A program made the translations under genes and the position numbers. Below, piece after piece: positions 54,820 through 62,918 of a stretch of 64,000 nt of DNA; the stretch's first letter is position 1; each line of letters starts with the position of its first letter. The notes under the pieces were generated by a model, which was given only the letters and a program-made list of their open reading frames with translations, ran no database searches and was not told the origin of the DNA. Origin of the DNA: CAZSAT01 sp964604675 (lineage in GTDB: Bacteria; Myxococcota_A; UBA796; CAJQPC01); NCBI GenBank assembly GCA_964604675.1, contig CAZSAT010000009.1, positions 36,711 to 100,710 on the forward strand, in the 5' to 3' direction.

Positions 54820-56227
54820 GCGCCGACAGCCGGTTCACCTCGGGGAGCAGGTAGCTCCAGGCCGCCACGATGCGCGCGTCCTCGGATTCGTAGAGGTTCT
54901 CCGCCTCGCCTGGGTCGCTGTTGAGCTCGTAGAACTCCTTCTCGCCGTCCCAGCGGTACACGAGCTTGGCGTTGCCGTCGGTCCAGCTCTGCACGGTCTT
55001 GTCGAGCCGCCAGGTGAGCTGGAAGAGGTTCTCCCGATCCTCGCTGCCCACCGGCACGCCGGTCCAGGTCTCGTCGGCCTCGAGGCCCACCACGGCCGCC
55101 AACGTGGGGAGCAGGTCTTCGTGGGTGGTGGGGCTGGAGACGGTGGCCGGCTGGAGGTGCCCCGGCTGGTAGACCGACGCGATCGACGCCACGACCTCGT
55201 CGTACGCGGTGTAGCCGTGGTTGAAGTTGTCGTGCTCCCAGAACTCCTCCCCGTGGTCGGCGAAGAAGAGCAGCAACGTGTCGTCCCAGAAGCCTTCCGC
55301 GTCGAGGTAGGCGAGCAGCTCGGCCACGCGGTCGTCGGTGTACCGGATGTCGGCGTCGTAGCGGAGGTCGAGGTGGCTCAGGTTGACGGTCTGGGCGTTC
55401 TCGCCGAGATCGGGGAAGTCGGCCCAGAGCTCCAGCGTGCCCGCCTCGGTGGAGAGGTCGTAGCCGGTCTCGGGCAGCTTCTCGATGCCCTCGAGGTAGG
55501 CCTCGTCGTAGGGCTGGTAGGGCATGTGCGGGTCGAGCAGGTGCACGTGCAGGAAGAAGGGCTTGTCCTTGGGCCGGGCGCCGAGCAGGCCCATCGCCTG
55601 CGTGACGACCTCCTGGGCGGGGCGACCGGCCGGGTAGCTCTCGTAGTCGAAGGCGGAGCTGCCCTGGTCGTAGCCCTGGTCCATGTTCGCGGCGTCGCCC
55701 AGGAAGCCCGTGGCCCCCGCCAACATCGTGTGGTAGCCGGCGGCCTGGAAGCGCTCCGCCATGAGCGTGAGCTCGTCGGGGGCGCTGGGCGGCGCCCCGT
55801 CGTTGTTGGCGGGGAAGAAGCCGAGCGCGGTCTGGTCGGTGCCGGTGAGCACGCAGAGCATCGACGGGTAGGTCCAGCTCGAGCAGGAGCGGTGCTGCAT
55901 GAAGGACACGCCGCCGGTGAGCAGGGCGTCGATCGTGGGGCTGACGTTGTCGGCATAGCCGAAGGCGCTCAGGTGGTCGCGGCGCAGGGTGTCGATGGTC
56001 AGCACGACCACGTTCTGGGGCAAGGCACCGGTGAACACCAAGGACGGCGTGACCTCGGTCAGCCCGGTGTCGATCTCGGTGTCCGCGGCCGTGTCGGGTG
56101 CGGTGTCGGGGCTGGTGTCGACCACGTTCGGGGGCGGCGAGGTGTCGACGGTGGAGGTCACCATCGCCTGGGTGTCCTGCGGCTCCAAGGCCTCGTTGTC
56201 GGTGCACGCGAGCGTCAGGAACAGCAT
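54782..56227 (-). CDS. Sulfatase-family lipoprotein hydrolase
   Basis: 481 residues. MLFLTLAC lipobox and a D-T-x linker precede an alkaline-phosphatase-fold sulfatase domain: NVVVLTIDTLRRDHLSAFGY (metal Asp), SSWTYPSMLCVLTG at the nucleophile site, LDPHMPY, and LLLFFADHGEEFWEH (Asp-His metal site). The nucleophile position reads Thr (W-T-x-P-S) rather than the Cys/Ser that becomes formylglycine, so it may act as a phosphoryl/alkyl hydrolase or transferase. ATG at 56227 gives the signal peptide. The 3' end overlaps DUF3604 by 38 bases (tail to tail). Confidence 0.9.
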   Translation of the reverse strand: MLFLTLACTDNEALEPQDTQAMVTSTVDTSPPPNVVDTSPDTAPDTAADTEIDTGLTEVTPSLVFTGALPQNVVVLTIDTLRRDHLSAFGYADNVSPTIDALLTGGVSFMQHRSCSSWTYPSMLCVLTGTDQTALGFFPANNDGAPPSAPDELTLMAERFQAAGYHTMLAGATGFLGDAANMDQGYDQGSSAFDYESYPAGRPAQEVVTQAMGLLGARPKDKPFFLHVHLLDPHMPYQPYDEAYLEGIEKLPETGYDLSTEAGTLELWADFPDLGENAQTVNLSHLDLRYDADIRYTDDRVAELLAYLDAEGFWDDTLLLFFADHGEEFWEHDNFNHGYTAYDEVVASIASVYQPGHLQPATVSSPTTHEDLLPTLAAVVGLEADETWTGVPVGSEDRENLFQLTWRLDKTVQSWTDGNAKLVYRWDGEKEFYELNSDPGEAENLYESEDARIVAAWSYLLPEVNRLSALTKQAVPVDAGP

Positions 56228-56297
56228 CGGAGCAGGGTGACCCGCCGTGGCCCGCTCTGCAAGCACGGATTAGGAGGCACGCTTCATCGGAGGCCCC

Positions 56298-56894
56298 GTG
56301 TTCCGCGCGACGCCCGAGTCCCCACGGATGTTTGAGTCGGACTTCGTGGATGCCTTCAGCCGCGTGGTGTGGTGGGTCGTGCCGCTCATCTGGCTGCCGG
56401 TGGCGGCGGCCCTGATGCTGAAGGGCCTGAGCCTGGGGGTGCCGGTCGCGGCGGCGGCCGGCTGCTGGGTGCTGGGCTGGTTCGCCTGGACGCTGGCCGA
56501 GTACAGCCTGCACCGCTGGCCCTTCCACTGGCGCTTCGGCGGCGGCAAGCTGGGCGACCGGCTCCACTTCCTGATGCACGGCGTGCACCACGAGTGGGTG
56601 CACGACCGGCTCCGGCTGGTGATGCCGCCCGCGGTCAGCGCGGGGCTCTTCGCGCTGTTCTGGGGCTTCTGGCTCCTCGTGGCCGGCGAGGTGTGGATGT
56701 TCCCGATCTACTCCGGCTTCGTGTTCGGGTACGTGGTGTACGACTGCGTGCACTACGCCACGCACCACGGGCGCTTCGACAACCGGGTGTTCAAGCGCTT
56801 GAAGGCGCACCACATGAACCACCACTTCAACCACCCCGAGAAGAAGTTCGGGGTGTCCACCACCTTCTGGGACCACGTGTTCCGCACCTGGTGA
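56298..56894 (+). CDS. Fatty acid hydroxylase/sterol desaturase-family membrane protein
   Basis: 198 residues with four membrane helices and the histidine clusters of the diiron hydroxylase family: HRWPFH, HGVHHEWVHD, HYATHH and HHMNHHF. Likely hydroxylates a lipid acyl chain or sphingolipid in the inner membrane. GTG at 56298 is chosen as GGAGG ends five bases before it; ATG at 56328 is the alternative. It converges on the CDP-alcohol transferase gene (10 bases apart), also a membrane lipid enzyme. Confidence 0.9.
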   Translation: MFRATPESPRMFESDFVDAFSRVVWWVVPLIWLPVAAALMLKGLSLGVPVAAAAGCWVLGWFAWTLAEYSLHRWPFHWRFGGGKLGDRLHFLMHGVHHEWVHDRLRLVMPPAVSAGLFALFWGFWLLVAGEVWMFPIYSGFVFGYVVYDCVHYATHHGRFDNRVFKRLKAHHMNHHFNHPEKKFGVSTTFWDHVFRTW

Positions 56895-56904
56895 GCCCGA
56901 GCGG

Positions 56905-57468
56905 CTATGCCCTGCCGCGCCGCCAGGCGATGGGCCGGTCCCGGGTGATGTACACGTAGGCGGCCGCGAGCCCGGTGAGCGAGGCCACGACCGACGCGGG
57001 TGCCAGCACCGCCTGCACGTCGAAGAGCGTGGCCACCATCGCCACACAGACCGCCGTGGTCGCCACCCGCCCCCAGACCGAGCCGGTGTGGATGTCGGCT
57101 TCTCCCCAGAGCGTGCGCAGGGTGAGGAAGGGCCACACCCAGAACATGATCAGCTCGCGGGTGAACCACAGCCACATCCAGTGGGGGTTCACCCAGTCCC
57201 CGAGGGCGAGGTTCCAGGCCAGGTTCACCCAGAGGATCTTGTCGATCCAGCCGTCGAAGACCGCCCCCATGCGGCTCACGGTGCCGGTGCGACGCGCCAC
57301 GTAGCCATCGAGCGAGTCCGAGATCACCCCGAGGGTCATCACCAGCAACAGGCCGTTGCGGGAGTGGGTGAAGAGCGGCACCGAGCACGCCAGGGGCAGC
57401 CGGGCCAGGGTGATGGCCCCCGCCAGGTTCCACAGGTCTCGAAAGTACAGCGCGCGCTGCCGGGCCAT
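56905..57468 (-). CDS. CDP-alcohol phosphatidyltransferase family protein
   Basis: 187 residues, about five membrane helices. The family motif is complete: D51-x2-D54-G55-x2-A58-R59-x8-G68-x3-D72-x3-D76 (DSLDGYVARR ... GAVFDGWID). It links CDP-diacylglycerol to an alcohol or a CDP-alcohol to a lipid; the substrate cannot be told. ATG 57468 is favoured by length; the open frame extends upstream but overlaps the next gene. The lipoprotein gene at 57477-57950 lies 8 bases upstream on the same strand. Confidence 0.92.
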   Translation of the reverse strand: MARQRALYFRDLWNLAGAITLARLPLACSVPLFTHSRNGLLLVMTLGVISDSLDGYVARRTGTVSRMGAVFDGWIDKILWVNLAWNLALGDWVNPHWMWLWFTRELIMFWVWPFLTLRTLWGEADIHTGSVWGRVATTAVCVAMVATLFDVQAVLAPASVVASLTGLAAAYVYITRDRPIAWRRGRA

Positions 57469-57476
57469 GCCCCGCC

Positions 57477-57950
57477 CTACTCGTAGTAGCGCAGCTCCCG
57501 CTGCACGCCCTGGTACGTCATCGAGACCAGCCCGACATCGCGTGCGAAGACCTGCTCGCCGGCCCAGTCGCCACCATCGACCGCCACCGTGATCGCGTCG
57601 GGGAAGGTGCCGTAGTAGACCTCGACCTCGTCGCGGCTGAGCACCTCGACGCCATCGGCGCTGGTGCCTTCTTCGACCGAGTCGGGCAGCAGCCGGGTGC
57701 CGCCCACCACCAGGCCATCCTTGGAGGCCTCGGCGGCGACGGCGAAGACCTCGTCGGCGGTGATCCACGCCTCGCCTTCGCGCAAGGTCCAGGCATCCTC
57801 CTCGAGCTGCAGCAACCAGCCGAGCCCGTTGGGGTCGTCGGGCGGGCCGAGCTCGAGGTAGGAGCCGGCCGCGCCGACGTAGGCCTCGGGGCCTTCCTCG
57901 GCCACCGGACCGATGGGGTCCTCACACGCCGCCAGCAAGAGCCAGAACAT
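57477..57950 (-). CDS. Small lipoprotein of unknown function
   Basis: 157 residues with lipobox MFWLLLAAC. The mature part (~140 residues) is acidic and beta-rich (GAAGSYLELGPPDD, ITADEVFAVAAEASKDGL, VYYGTFPDAITVAVDGGDW). No family recognised. ATG at 57950 has GAGG 5 bases before it; GTG at 57956 is the alternative. It is probably co-transcribed with the CDP-alcohol transferase gene and divergent from the VWA gene across 49 bases. Confidence 0.75.
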   Translation of the reverse strand: MFWLLLAACEDPIGPVAEEGPEAYVGAAGSYLELGPPDDPNGLGWLLQLEEDAWTLREGEAWITADEVFAVAAEASKDGLVVGGTRLLPDSVEEGTSADGVEVLSRDEVEVYYGTFPDAITVAVDGGDWAGEQVFARDVGLVSMTYQGVQRELRYYE

Positions 57951-57999
57951 CGACACCTCGTGGGAGAGGCTATCATCGCCTCCCGAGGTGCCGACCGCG

Positions 58000-58947
58000 A
58001 TGACCAGCCTGCTCGCCCTGACCCTGCTCCCCCCGACCCCGCTGGGCTGTTCCGACTACGGCTACACCGAGCGCCAGTACAACGAGACCTTCCAGCAGGC
58101 GGACGTGCCGTCCAACGCCGACGTGCTCTTCGTGATCGACAACTCCGCGTCGATGGTCGAGGAGCAGGAGCTCCTGGGCATGAACTTCGAGGCCTTCATG
58201 GACGCCGTGGAGGGCACCTACGCCGACTTCCAGCTGGGCGTGATCTCGACCGACACCGACGGCGACGAGGCCGGCAAGCTCCACGGCGGCGTGCTCACGC
58301 CGGAGACCGACGACCTGGCGGGGATCTTCCTCGACGCCGTGCAGGTGGGCACCAGCGGCTCGCGCGACGAGCGCGGCTTCGACGCGGCGCTGCTCGCCAC
58401 CAACCCCGACATCAACCCCGGCTTCGTGCGCGGCAGCGCCAAGCTCAACGTGGTGGTGCTCAGCGACGAGGACGACCACTCCGAGGGCGAGGTCATCGAC
58501 ATCGTCGAGGACTTCCAGTCGGCGAGCGGTGCGGGCGGCTTCTCCCTGCACGCCATCGTGGGCGACCTGCCCGACGGCTGCGCCAGCGGCTTGACGGCGG
58601 CCAGCCCCGGCGAGCGCTACCTCACGGCGGCGGAGCTGACCGGCGGCTACCGCTACTCGATCTGCCGCGAGGACTTCACCGAGGTGATGGCCCAGATCGG
58701 CCTGGACCTCTCCGGCCTGCAGACCGTGTTCCCGCTCGCCGAGGTGCCCGACCCGGAGTCGATCGAGGTGCAGGTCGACGGCGTGGTGATGACCGAGCGC
58801 GCCGTGGACGGCTGGACCTACCTGGCGGGTGAGAACGCCATCGGCTTCGACGGCCACGCCGTGCCCCGACCCGGCATGGACGTGGTGGTGAGCTTCAACG
58901 TGCTGGTCGGCGGCGGCGAGGACGACGCGGCGGACACCGCCGGCTGA
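58000..58947 (+). CDS. Secreted von Willebrand factor A domain lipoprotein
   Basis: 315 residues. A signal ending PTPLGC suggests lipidation. The VWA domain starts DVLFVIDNSASMVEEQ with the MIDAS motif D-x-S-x-S, followed by DFQLGVISTDTDGDE and VVVLSDEDDHSEGE. The C-terminal ~80 residues are an Ig-like beta domain (VDGVVMTERAVDGWTYL). It likely binds a divalent metal and a protein partner outside the cell. ATG at 58000; TATCAT at 57971-57976 might be its -10 element. Confidence 0.85.
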   Translation: MTSLLALTLLPPTPLGCSDYGYTERQYNETFQQADVPSNADVLFVIDNSASMVEEQELLGMNFEAFMDAVEGTYADFQLGVISTDTDGDEAGKLHGGVLTPETDDLAGIFLDAVQVGTSGSRDERGFDAALLATNPDINPGFVRGSAKLNVVVLSDEDDHSEGEVIDIVEDFQSASGAGGFSLHAIVGDLPDGCASGLTAASPGERYLTAAELTGGYRYSICREDFTEVMAQIGLDLSGLQTVFPLAEVPDPESIEVQVDGVVMTERAVDGWTYLAGENAIGFDGHAVPRPGMDVVVSFNVLVGGGEDDAADTAG

Positions 58948-58959
58948 GCGCCAGCGACG

Positions 58960-60588
58960 CTACTCTACCCAGACGGGGAGGTGGTTGTTCTCGTCGGGCT
59001 CCTGGCTCGGCAGCCAGAACGCCGGGAACGACGGGTCCTCGCCCGCGGCGGCCTTGGCCGGATCGAAGGCTGACAGCCAGATCTGCGGCTGGGTGCCGTC
59101 GGTGATCGCGCCGTAGGCCCGCCGCGAGGCGAAGGCCAGCCACAGGATGTCGTCGTCGGGGAGCGGGCCCCACTTCGGCCACGAGTTCGACAGGTCGTCG
59201 CCCTGGTTGGCCCGGTCCAGACGGATGGGCTCGCCCCCCTCCCGCGGCATCACGTAGAGCTCGGCGTCGTAGTCGTCGTACGCGTCGCCGTAGGACTGGT
59301 TGAAGGCGATCCAGGCGCCGTCCGGGGAGAAGGCCGGGTAGTACGCGTTCCGCGAGGCATCGTCGGGGGCATAGAGCACGACCGGCTCGTCGAAGGCGCC
59401 ATCGCCCACGTGGTCGGCCACCGCGATGCGGCCCTCGGTGAAGTGGCCCGCCGCGCTCGGCTGCCGCTCGGCCTGCACGATCACGATCTGGTCGCCCTCG
59501 GGAGACCAGTCCACGTGGGTCACGTCGTCGCTGCCGACCGAGACCTCGTTCAGGTACTCGCCGGTCTGCCCGTCGTAGAGCAACAGCGCGCCCATGTAGC
59601 TGGCGAGCAGGTACTGCCCGTCGGGGGAGAAGGCCTTGAAGTTGCCGTAGAAGCCCTCGCCGAGGCCGAGCACCGTCTCGGGCTCGTCGCCGGCGAAGTC
59701 GGTCATGCCCAGCTCCTGGTCACCACCGTCGTAGGTGATGGCGACCATGCCCTTGCTCGAGATGACGTGGCAGCCGATGCAGTGCCCGTCGGCCTCGTAG
59801 CGGGTGAAGAAGTTCTCGGCTTCCTCGCCGTAGACGATCTCCTTCAGGCCCTCCTGGCTCGTGGTCCAGTAGATGATCGAGCCCTGGGCATCGAGGCGGT
59901 TGACCTGGATGTCGATCGGCTCCGCGGTCCAGAGGGAGCCGTCGGTCACGCCGCTGAGCGTGAGCTCGAGCGTGCCGCCCGCGTTGGTGCTGGCCATGAC
60001 CGGCCAGGTCTCGGTGTCGGCCTCCCAGCTGTCGTTCGTGGTGTAGATCGCGATGTCGGTGATCGACGAACGGAAGCGAAGCTCGTAGCTCTCCGCCGTG
60101 TCCTCCCACTGGAAGAGCAGGCTCGGGGTGTTGCGGGGAACGTTGACGCCGTCCTCCGGGTAGAGCCAGGGGTCGCTGGCCGGCGCCGCGCCGTCGCCCG
60201 TGAACAGGCTGTCGTCCACGTCCTGCTCGAAGACCTGGTCCTCGAAGACCACGGTGACCGTGGACTGGCCCTCGACGCCCGCGAGGTTGGCGGTGACCCA
60301 GGTGGTGCCGCCGTTGATCGAGGAGGGCGTGAACACGCCGTCTTCCGAGACCTCACCCGCCGACCAGTTGGACACGCTCCAGTCGACCCAGGGGATGACC
60401 TCGGTCTGGCCGGTCTCGTAGGTGACGTAGGCCGTGAACTGCTGGGGGTCGCCGCCGTCGGGGCCCGTGGAGAGCGTGATCTCGGCCGGCTCGACCGAGA
60501 TGGAGGACACGGGCACCCCCGCGTAGTCGCCGCTGTCGACGGAGCTGCTGGTGTCGCAGCCGACGATCAGGGTGAGGAACAAGGTCAA
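58960..60588 (-). CDS. Lipoprotein with Ig-like, CxxCH and WD40-like (PD40) repeats
   Basis: 542 residues. Lipobox LIVGC; Big_2-like Ig domain ~22-110 (ISVEPAEITLSTG, WVTANLAGVEGQSTVTVV); central ~125-260; a c-type heme motif GHCIGCH, then six-bladed TolB-like PD40 repeats (AFSPDGQYLLASY, VDWSPEGDQIVIV, AFSPDGAWIAFN). A covalent heme beside a propeller suggests a redox-linked outer-membrane protein (inference). TTG at 60588 is favoured as start: AGGAG six bases upstream. It converges on the VWA gene. Confidence 0.85.
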   Translation of the reverse strand: MTLFLTLIVGCDTSSSVDSGDYAGVPVSSISVEPAEITLSTGPDGGDPQQFTAYVTYETGQTEVIPWVDWSVSNWSAGEVSEDGVFTPSSINGGTTWVTANLAGVEGQSTVTVVFEDQVFEQDVDDSLFTGDGAAPASDPWLYPEDGVNVPRNTPSLLFQWEDTAESYELRFRSSITDIAIYTTNDSWEADTETWPVMASTNAGGTLELTLSGVTDGSLWTAEPIDIQVNRLDAQGSIIYWTTSQEGLKEIVYGEEAENFFTRYEADGHCIGCHVISSKGMVAITYDGGDQELGMTDFAGDEPETVLGLGEGFYGNFKAFSPDGQYLLASYMGALLLYDGQTGEYLNEVSVGSDDVTHVDWSPEGDQIVIVQAERQPSAAGHFTEGRIAVADHVGDGAFDEPVVLYAPDDASRNAYYPAFSPDGAWIAFNQSYGDAYDDYDAELYVMPREGGEPIRLDRANQGDDLSNSWPKWGPLPDDDILWLAFASRRAYGAITDGTQPQIWLSAFDPAKAAAGEDPSFPAFWLPSQEPDENNHLPVWVE

Positions 60589-60626
60589 CAGACTCTCCTG
60601 CGCAGCCGCAGCGTAGCAGCCACCCG

Positions 60627-61550
60627 CTACTGGGGGCAGTCCCAGATCCAGGTGTAGATCACGTCCACGGTGCCGTCGGTGTCGACGTCGACGTCGATGG
60701 TGGCCGGCCAGTCGCCGTCCCATCCGTAGGTCCACGTGTCCAGGCCCGAGGGCACGCCATCGTCGAAGGACGTGCGCTCCTCGGTGGCGAGCAGGCCGCT
60801 CCCCTCGTCGTAGGCGTAGTCGATCATGGAGTCGTTCGAGCCGTCGCCGTCGGCGTCGTGGTTCAGGGCCACCACGCGGCCGAGCTCGTCGAAGGTGTAG
60901 TTCCAGCTCGCGTCGGTGCTGCCGTCCGGGCCGTCGTCGTAGCCGATGTAGAGCCGGGTGCCTTCCTCCCGGTAGCTGTAGGTCGTGGTGCCGTCGATCA
61001 CCTTGTCGAGGCCGTCGTCGTGCTCGAGGCGGGCGATGTTGCCGTCGGAGTCGTAGCCGTAGTTGGTGACCGTGTCGGCGCGGCTGTCGGCGTCGAGGTC
61101 CTGCTGGATCCACTGGAGCACCTGGTCGTCGTAGTCGTACCAGTCGGTGCGGTCCTCGAAGCCGTCGGCGTCGTCGTCCCAGAGCTGCTCGACGATCAGG
61201 CCGTCGTCGTCGTAGTCGGCCTCCCAGGACGCGTCGGCGTCGCCGTCGGTGCCCACGTCGAGCGTGTAGAGCTCGGGCAGCCCGTCGTAGTCGTAGTCCC
61301 AGCGCTCGGTGTCGGTGGCGGCACCGCTCTCCGGGTACTCGATGATGCGCTCCTCGATGCAGAGGCTGAAGGTGGCCTCGCCCGGGTTGCGGTCGTCCTC
61401 GGCGGTGTCGCCGGTGTCGGCTTCGTACTCGAAGGGCGTGTCGCCGGTGTCGTCGCCTTCCTCCTCGTCTTCGTGCACGTAGTTCTCGGCGGACGAGCAG
61501 GCGACCAACAGCGCGAACGGAAGGGCCGACAAGCGTGCGACGCGGAGCAT
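60627..61550 (-). CDS. Lipoprotein with YD-like acidic repeats
   Basis: 307 residues: signal MLRVARLSALPFALLVAC (lipobox), acidic D-T-G linker, then ~12 short repeats pairing aromatic Tyr-Asp strands with DxDxDG loops (YDYDGLPELYTLDVGTDGDA, YDSDGNIARLEHDDG). The pattern resembles RHS/YD repeats crossed with calcium-binding type-3 loops. ATG 61550 has GGAGGAG upstream; an earlier ATG at 61607 lacks it. Function unknown; a calcium-bound beta-coil on the surface is likely. Confidence 0.8.
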   Translation of the reverse strand: MLRVARLSALPFALLVACSSAENYVHEDEEEGDDTGDTPFEYEADTGDTAEDDRNPGEATFSLCIEERIIEYPESGAATDTERWDYDYDGLPELYTLDVGTDGDADASWEADYDDDGLIVEQLWDDDADGFEDRTDWYDYDDQVLQWIQQDLDADSRADTVTNYGYDSDGNIARLEHDDGLDKVIDGTTTYSYREEGTRLYIGYDDGPDGSTDASWNYTFDELGRVVALNHDADGDGSNDSMIDYAYDEGSGLLATEERTSFDDGVPSGLDTWTYGWDGDWPATIDVDVDTDGTVDVIYTWIWDCPQ

Positions 61551-61651
61551 GTGGGGACTCCTCCAGGGGGCTGGACGAGCATAGTCGGACCGCGAACGCA
61601 TGGCCATCGGCGGGTCCGGGCGCTGCTCCCGGAAAAAGTCCTCAAGTCCGG

Positions 61652-61801
61652 ATGAGCGTGTCCCGACCTCTCGCCATGACCGACTTCGAGATCACGCTCA
61701 TCCTCCTCGGCGCCCCCTTCCTGATCCTGTTCGCCCGCGCAGTGGGCAGCTCGGTCCCCTCGGCCCCGCCACGCCGCCGGGTGCACGCCACGATCTTCTG
61801 A
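61652..61801 (+). CDS. Possible 49-residue single-span membrane protein
   Basis: Codons from ATG 61652 or 61676 encode a short N-terminus, a hydrophobic helix (ITLILLGAPFLILFARAVG) and a tail rich in Pro and Arg (PSAPPRRRVHATIF). It fills the gap between two minus-strand genes and ends 4 bases before the next stop. No ribosome site is evident, so it could be spurious. Confidence 0.4.
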   Translation: MSVSRPLAMTDFEITLILLGAPFLILFARAVGSSVPSAPPRRRVHATIF

Positions 61802-61805
61802 GCCC

Positions 61806-62906
61806 TCACAAGCTCATGTCGTAAGGCAGCGAGAACACGTGGTCCGGGTGGTCGCTGACCCCCTCGGCACCGTCGGATGCCGCGTAGAGCGTGGGGGAGA
61901 AGGTCTCCACGTCGATGCGGTCCTCGTCGGGCACGAAGGTCATCACCCGCAGCCAGCCGTCGCCGCCGTTGTCCCACCCCTGGAAGTTGGCGAGCACCTG
62001 GTGCACGTCGTTGCCAGCCAGGCCCTGGGACGTGAGCCGTCCGGCCCCTGCGCCGGCCACGTGGCCCGAGACCACCAGGTAGATGTTCTCGTGCAGGCTG
62101 ACGAGCTCGTCCCACATCTCCTGCCCGTCGTTCACGCCGTAGGCCTCGACCCCGTAGTTGTGGGGTGAGTAGCCGTTGTTGCCGCTGATGAGCGCGTTGT
62201 CGGAGTGAAGGTAGCAGTGGGTGGTGATGGCCACCCGGTGGTCGGGGTGGCTGGTGATGACCTCGCTCGCCCAGTCGAGCATGGCGTCGGAGGGTCCGAA
62301 CTCCAGCGAGAGGAACAACCACGACAGCCCGGCGCGCTCGAACACCGCGTAGTGGTTGGCGGCCCGCCCCTCCATGTGGCCGCCGTACCAGGGCTCGTGC
62401 ACGTAGTCGGAGCGCGGGAACCAGGTGTCGAAGTCGGTGGAGCGGTCCGACCCGTCGCCGCCAGGCCCCAGGTCGTGGTTGCCGAGCGCCGCGACCCAGG
62501 GCACCACGCCGTCGAGCCGGCTCATCGAGGCGTCGGCGCGGCCCCACTGCTCGTCGTCGTTGTCGTCGGTGATGTCGCCTTCGTGCAGCACCACGAGCAC
62601 GTTCCGCTCGTCGGCCACGTCGACGATCCAGGCGGTCTGCTCGGTGAAGGTCTCGGGGTAGGACTCCGCGTAGTTCTGCGTGTCGGGCAGCACGATGATC
62701 GAGAAGGGCGAGCGATCGAGGACGCCGGTGTCGTCGAGGGCCGTGTCGTCGGAGCCGGAGTCGTCGGGGCCGGTGTCGCTGGGCGCGCTGCCGGTGTCGT
62801 GCGCGGCACTGGTGTCGACGGGTGCTGCGCTGTCGGAGGTGCCGGCGTCCACCGCGATGGTGCCGGCCGTGCAGGCGAGGAGGGAGAACACCACGGGAGC
62901 GTACAC
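61806..62906 (-). CDS. Metallophosphoesterase lipoprotein
   Basis: 366 residues. Signal VYAPVVFSLLAC (lipobox) and a D-T/S linker to ~65. The calcineurin-like domain has IIVLPDTQNY, HEGDITDDND, ALGNHD, TTHCYLHSD and VSGHVAG, which supply the two-metal site. Likely hydrolyses a phosphoester or phosphoanhydride outside the cytoplasm. GTG at 62906 is the start. It is 12 bases downstream of the beta-helix gene (62919) on the same strand, so probably co-transcribed. Confidence 0.88.
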   Translation of the reverse strand: MYAPVVFSLLACTAGTIAVDAGTSDSAAPVDTSAAHDTGSAPSDTGPDDSGSDDTALDDTGVLDRSPFSIIVLPDTQNYAESYPETFTEQTAWIVDVADERNVLVVLHEGDITDDNDDEQWGRADASMSRLDGVVPWVAALGNHDLGPGGDGSDRSTDFDTWFPRSDYVHEPWYGGHMEGRAANHYAVFERAGLSWLFLSLEFGPSDAMLDWASEVITSHPDHRVAITTHCYLHSDNALISGNNGYSPHNYGVEAYGVNDGQEMWDELVSLHENIYLVVSGHVAGAGAGRLTSQGLAGNDVHQVLANFQGWDNGGDGWLRVMTFVPDEDRIDVETFSPTLYAASDGAEGVSDHPDHVFSLPYDMSL

Positions 62907-62918
62907 CCGCCTCGCACA

